Assembly (NCBI GenBank): GCA_965652145.1
Contig: CBFGTV010000083.1
Span: 1-14,485, forward strand
DNA: 14,485 bases
Direction: 5' to 3'
From: CBFGTV01 sp965652145
GTDB lineage: Bacteria > Bacillota > Clostridia > Peptostreptococcales > Natronincolaceae
Shown here: one piece after another, positions 14,104-14,485 of the stretch
Numbering within the stretch: the stretch's first letter is position 1
Layout: every line of letters starts with the position of its first letter
The notes under the pieces: model-generated
What the model was told of the DNA's origin: nothing
Databases searched by the model: none
Seen by the model: only the letters and a program-made list of their open reading frames with translations
Program-made: the position numbers and the translations under genes

Positions 14104-14159
14104 CTTTATATAGTATTTTATAAAGTTTTTTTATTCTGATAATTCAAGATAAAATCAGG

Positions 14160-14485
14160 TTATTTTCGACTAAAATAATAGGCAAGCTCGTTAAGAAATT
14201 CTCGATCTATGGCACTGGCAATGGGATCAATGTTCAGCATATCCTTAATCTTATTCAACCTAAAGAGCAGGGTATTTCTATGGATATAAAGCTCCTTTGC
14301 ACTATTAACAACATTGTAGTTATTCCTGCTTAACACATCTACTGTTTGAATTATTAAGGCCTTTTCGTCCTCCTCAAAAAGTGAATCATAGACATTAAAA
14401 ATATCATCATAGGTCTTTATGGTTACAAGACTTCGATAATAATTTAATATATTGGCCCACTTGTTGGCCATCCAACGAGAACCAA
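14160..14485 (-). CDS. PucR/CdaR-type transcription regulator, C-terminal HTH part (5' end outside window)
   Basis: Only the last 108 residues are visible. The reading frame is open to the right edge, so the ATG at 14471 is internal rather than the start. The end carries the PucR C-terminal helix-turn-helix: L-I-Q-T-V-D-V-L-S-R-N-N-Y type spacing, then N-S-A-K-E-L-Y-I-H-R-N-T-L-L-F-R-L-N-K-I, the family's A-x-x-L-x-I-H-R-N-T-L-x-x-R-L pattern. This domain is shared by CdaR, the sugar-diacid activator that controls garPLRK and gudPXD in E. coli. The downstream operon for glycerate formation makes a CdaR-like role likely. Whether it has the diacid-sensing N-terminal domain of CdaR or a purine-type PucR domain cannot be seen here. 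Confidence 0.85.
   Translation of the reverse strand, partial: GSRWMANKWANILNYYRSLVTIKTYDDIFNVYDSLFEEDEKALIIQTVDVLSRNNYNVVNSAKELYIHRNTLLFRLNKIKDMLNIDPIASAIDREFLNELAYYFSRK

Larger units (their letters stand above)
13867..14159. other. Regulatory interval before the glycerate operon
   Basis: 293 AT-rich bases with no gene. They hold the regulator's terminator (14079-14103), an interrupted palindrome AAATGG-N8-CCATTT (14021-14040), two TATAAT boxes on the minus strand (13988-13993 and 13927-13932), and an ACATGAAACAT element overlapping the proximal -35. These are the likely sites of control by the CdaR-type regulator. Confidence 0.6.

Overview
The window reads as chromosomal DNA of a low-GC, anaerobic Firmicute, most likely a member of the Clostridia. 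The reasons are the AT-rich composition, strong AGGAGG-type ribosome binding sites, short rho-independent terminators, a four-cysteine FNR-type regulator whose N-terminal cysteine pattern is one I associate with clostridial FNR-like proteins, and a hemerythrin-like protein. No genus can be assigned. I see no rRNA, tRNA, insertion sequence, phage gene, CRISPR array or replication origin.

Left part (1-4560), oxygen/redox and envelope genes. A CRP/FNR-family regulator (minus strand, cut by the left edge) carries three N-terminal cysteines, a fourth cysteine where E. coli FNR has Cys122, and an E-x-x-S-R recognition helix. Two nearby plus-strand genes, an unrecognised 218-aa protein with an internal duplication and a hemerythrin-like protein, each have an FNR-box-like site (TGAT-N4-ATCA core). 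In both, the site centre lies exactly 34.5 bp from the end of a -10 box, the class II (-41.5) geometry of FNR/CRP activation. A weaker site with the same geometry lies before the regulator itself. This suggests a small local FNR regulon. Between these genes are a glycine-rich two-helix mini-protein, a diverged LytR-CpsA-Psr protein and a DUF1385 (YqhQ-like) membrane protein, all on the minus strand.

Middle part (4560-10383), all minus strand. A CapA-family lipoprotein is followed by tldD and tldE, which overlap by one base and encode a metalloprotease heterodimer. Upstream lies a pyroglutamyl-peptidase gene (pcp) followed closely by a membrane protein with a TerB-like domain. The theme is peptide and envelope turnover, but the links are inferred from position only.

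Right part (10764-14485), also minus strand, is a three-gene catabolic operon: a DHDPS/NAL-family aldolase or dehydratase, a MOFRL-type glycerate 2-kinase and a tartronate semialdehyde reductase. It lies downstream of the C-terminal HTH of a PucR/CdaR-type regulator cut by the right edge. Together they fit breakdown of a sugar acid or diacid (glucarate/galactarate type): aldol cleavage to pyruvate plus tartronate semialdehyde, reduction to glycerate, and phosphorylation to 2-phosphoglycerate. The transporter and dehydratase would lie outside the window.

The only stretch over 300 bases without a gene is 10384-10763. It holds the terminator of the glycerate operon and a likely pcp promoter.
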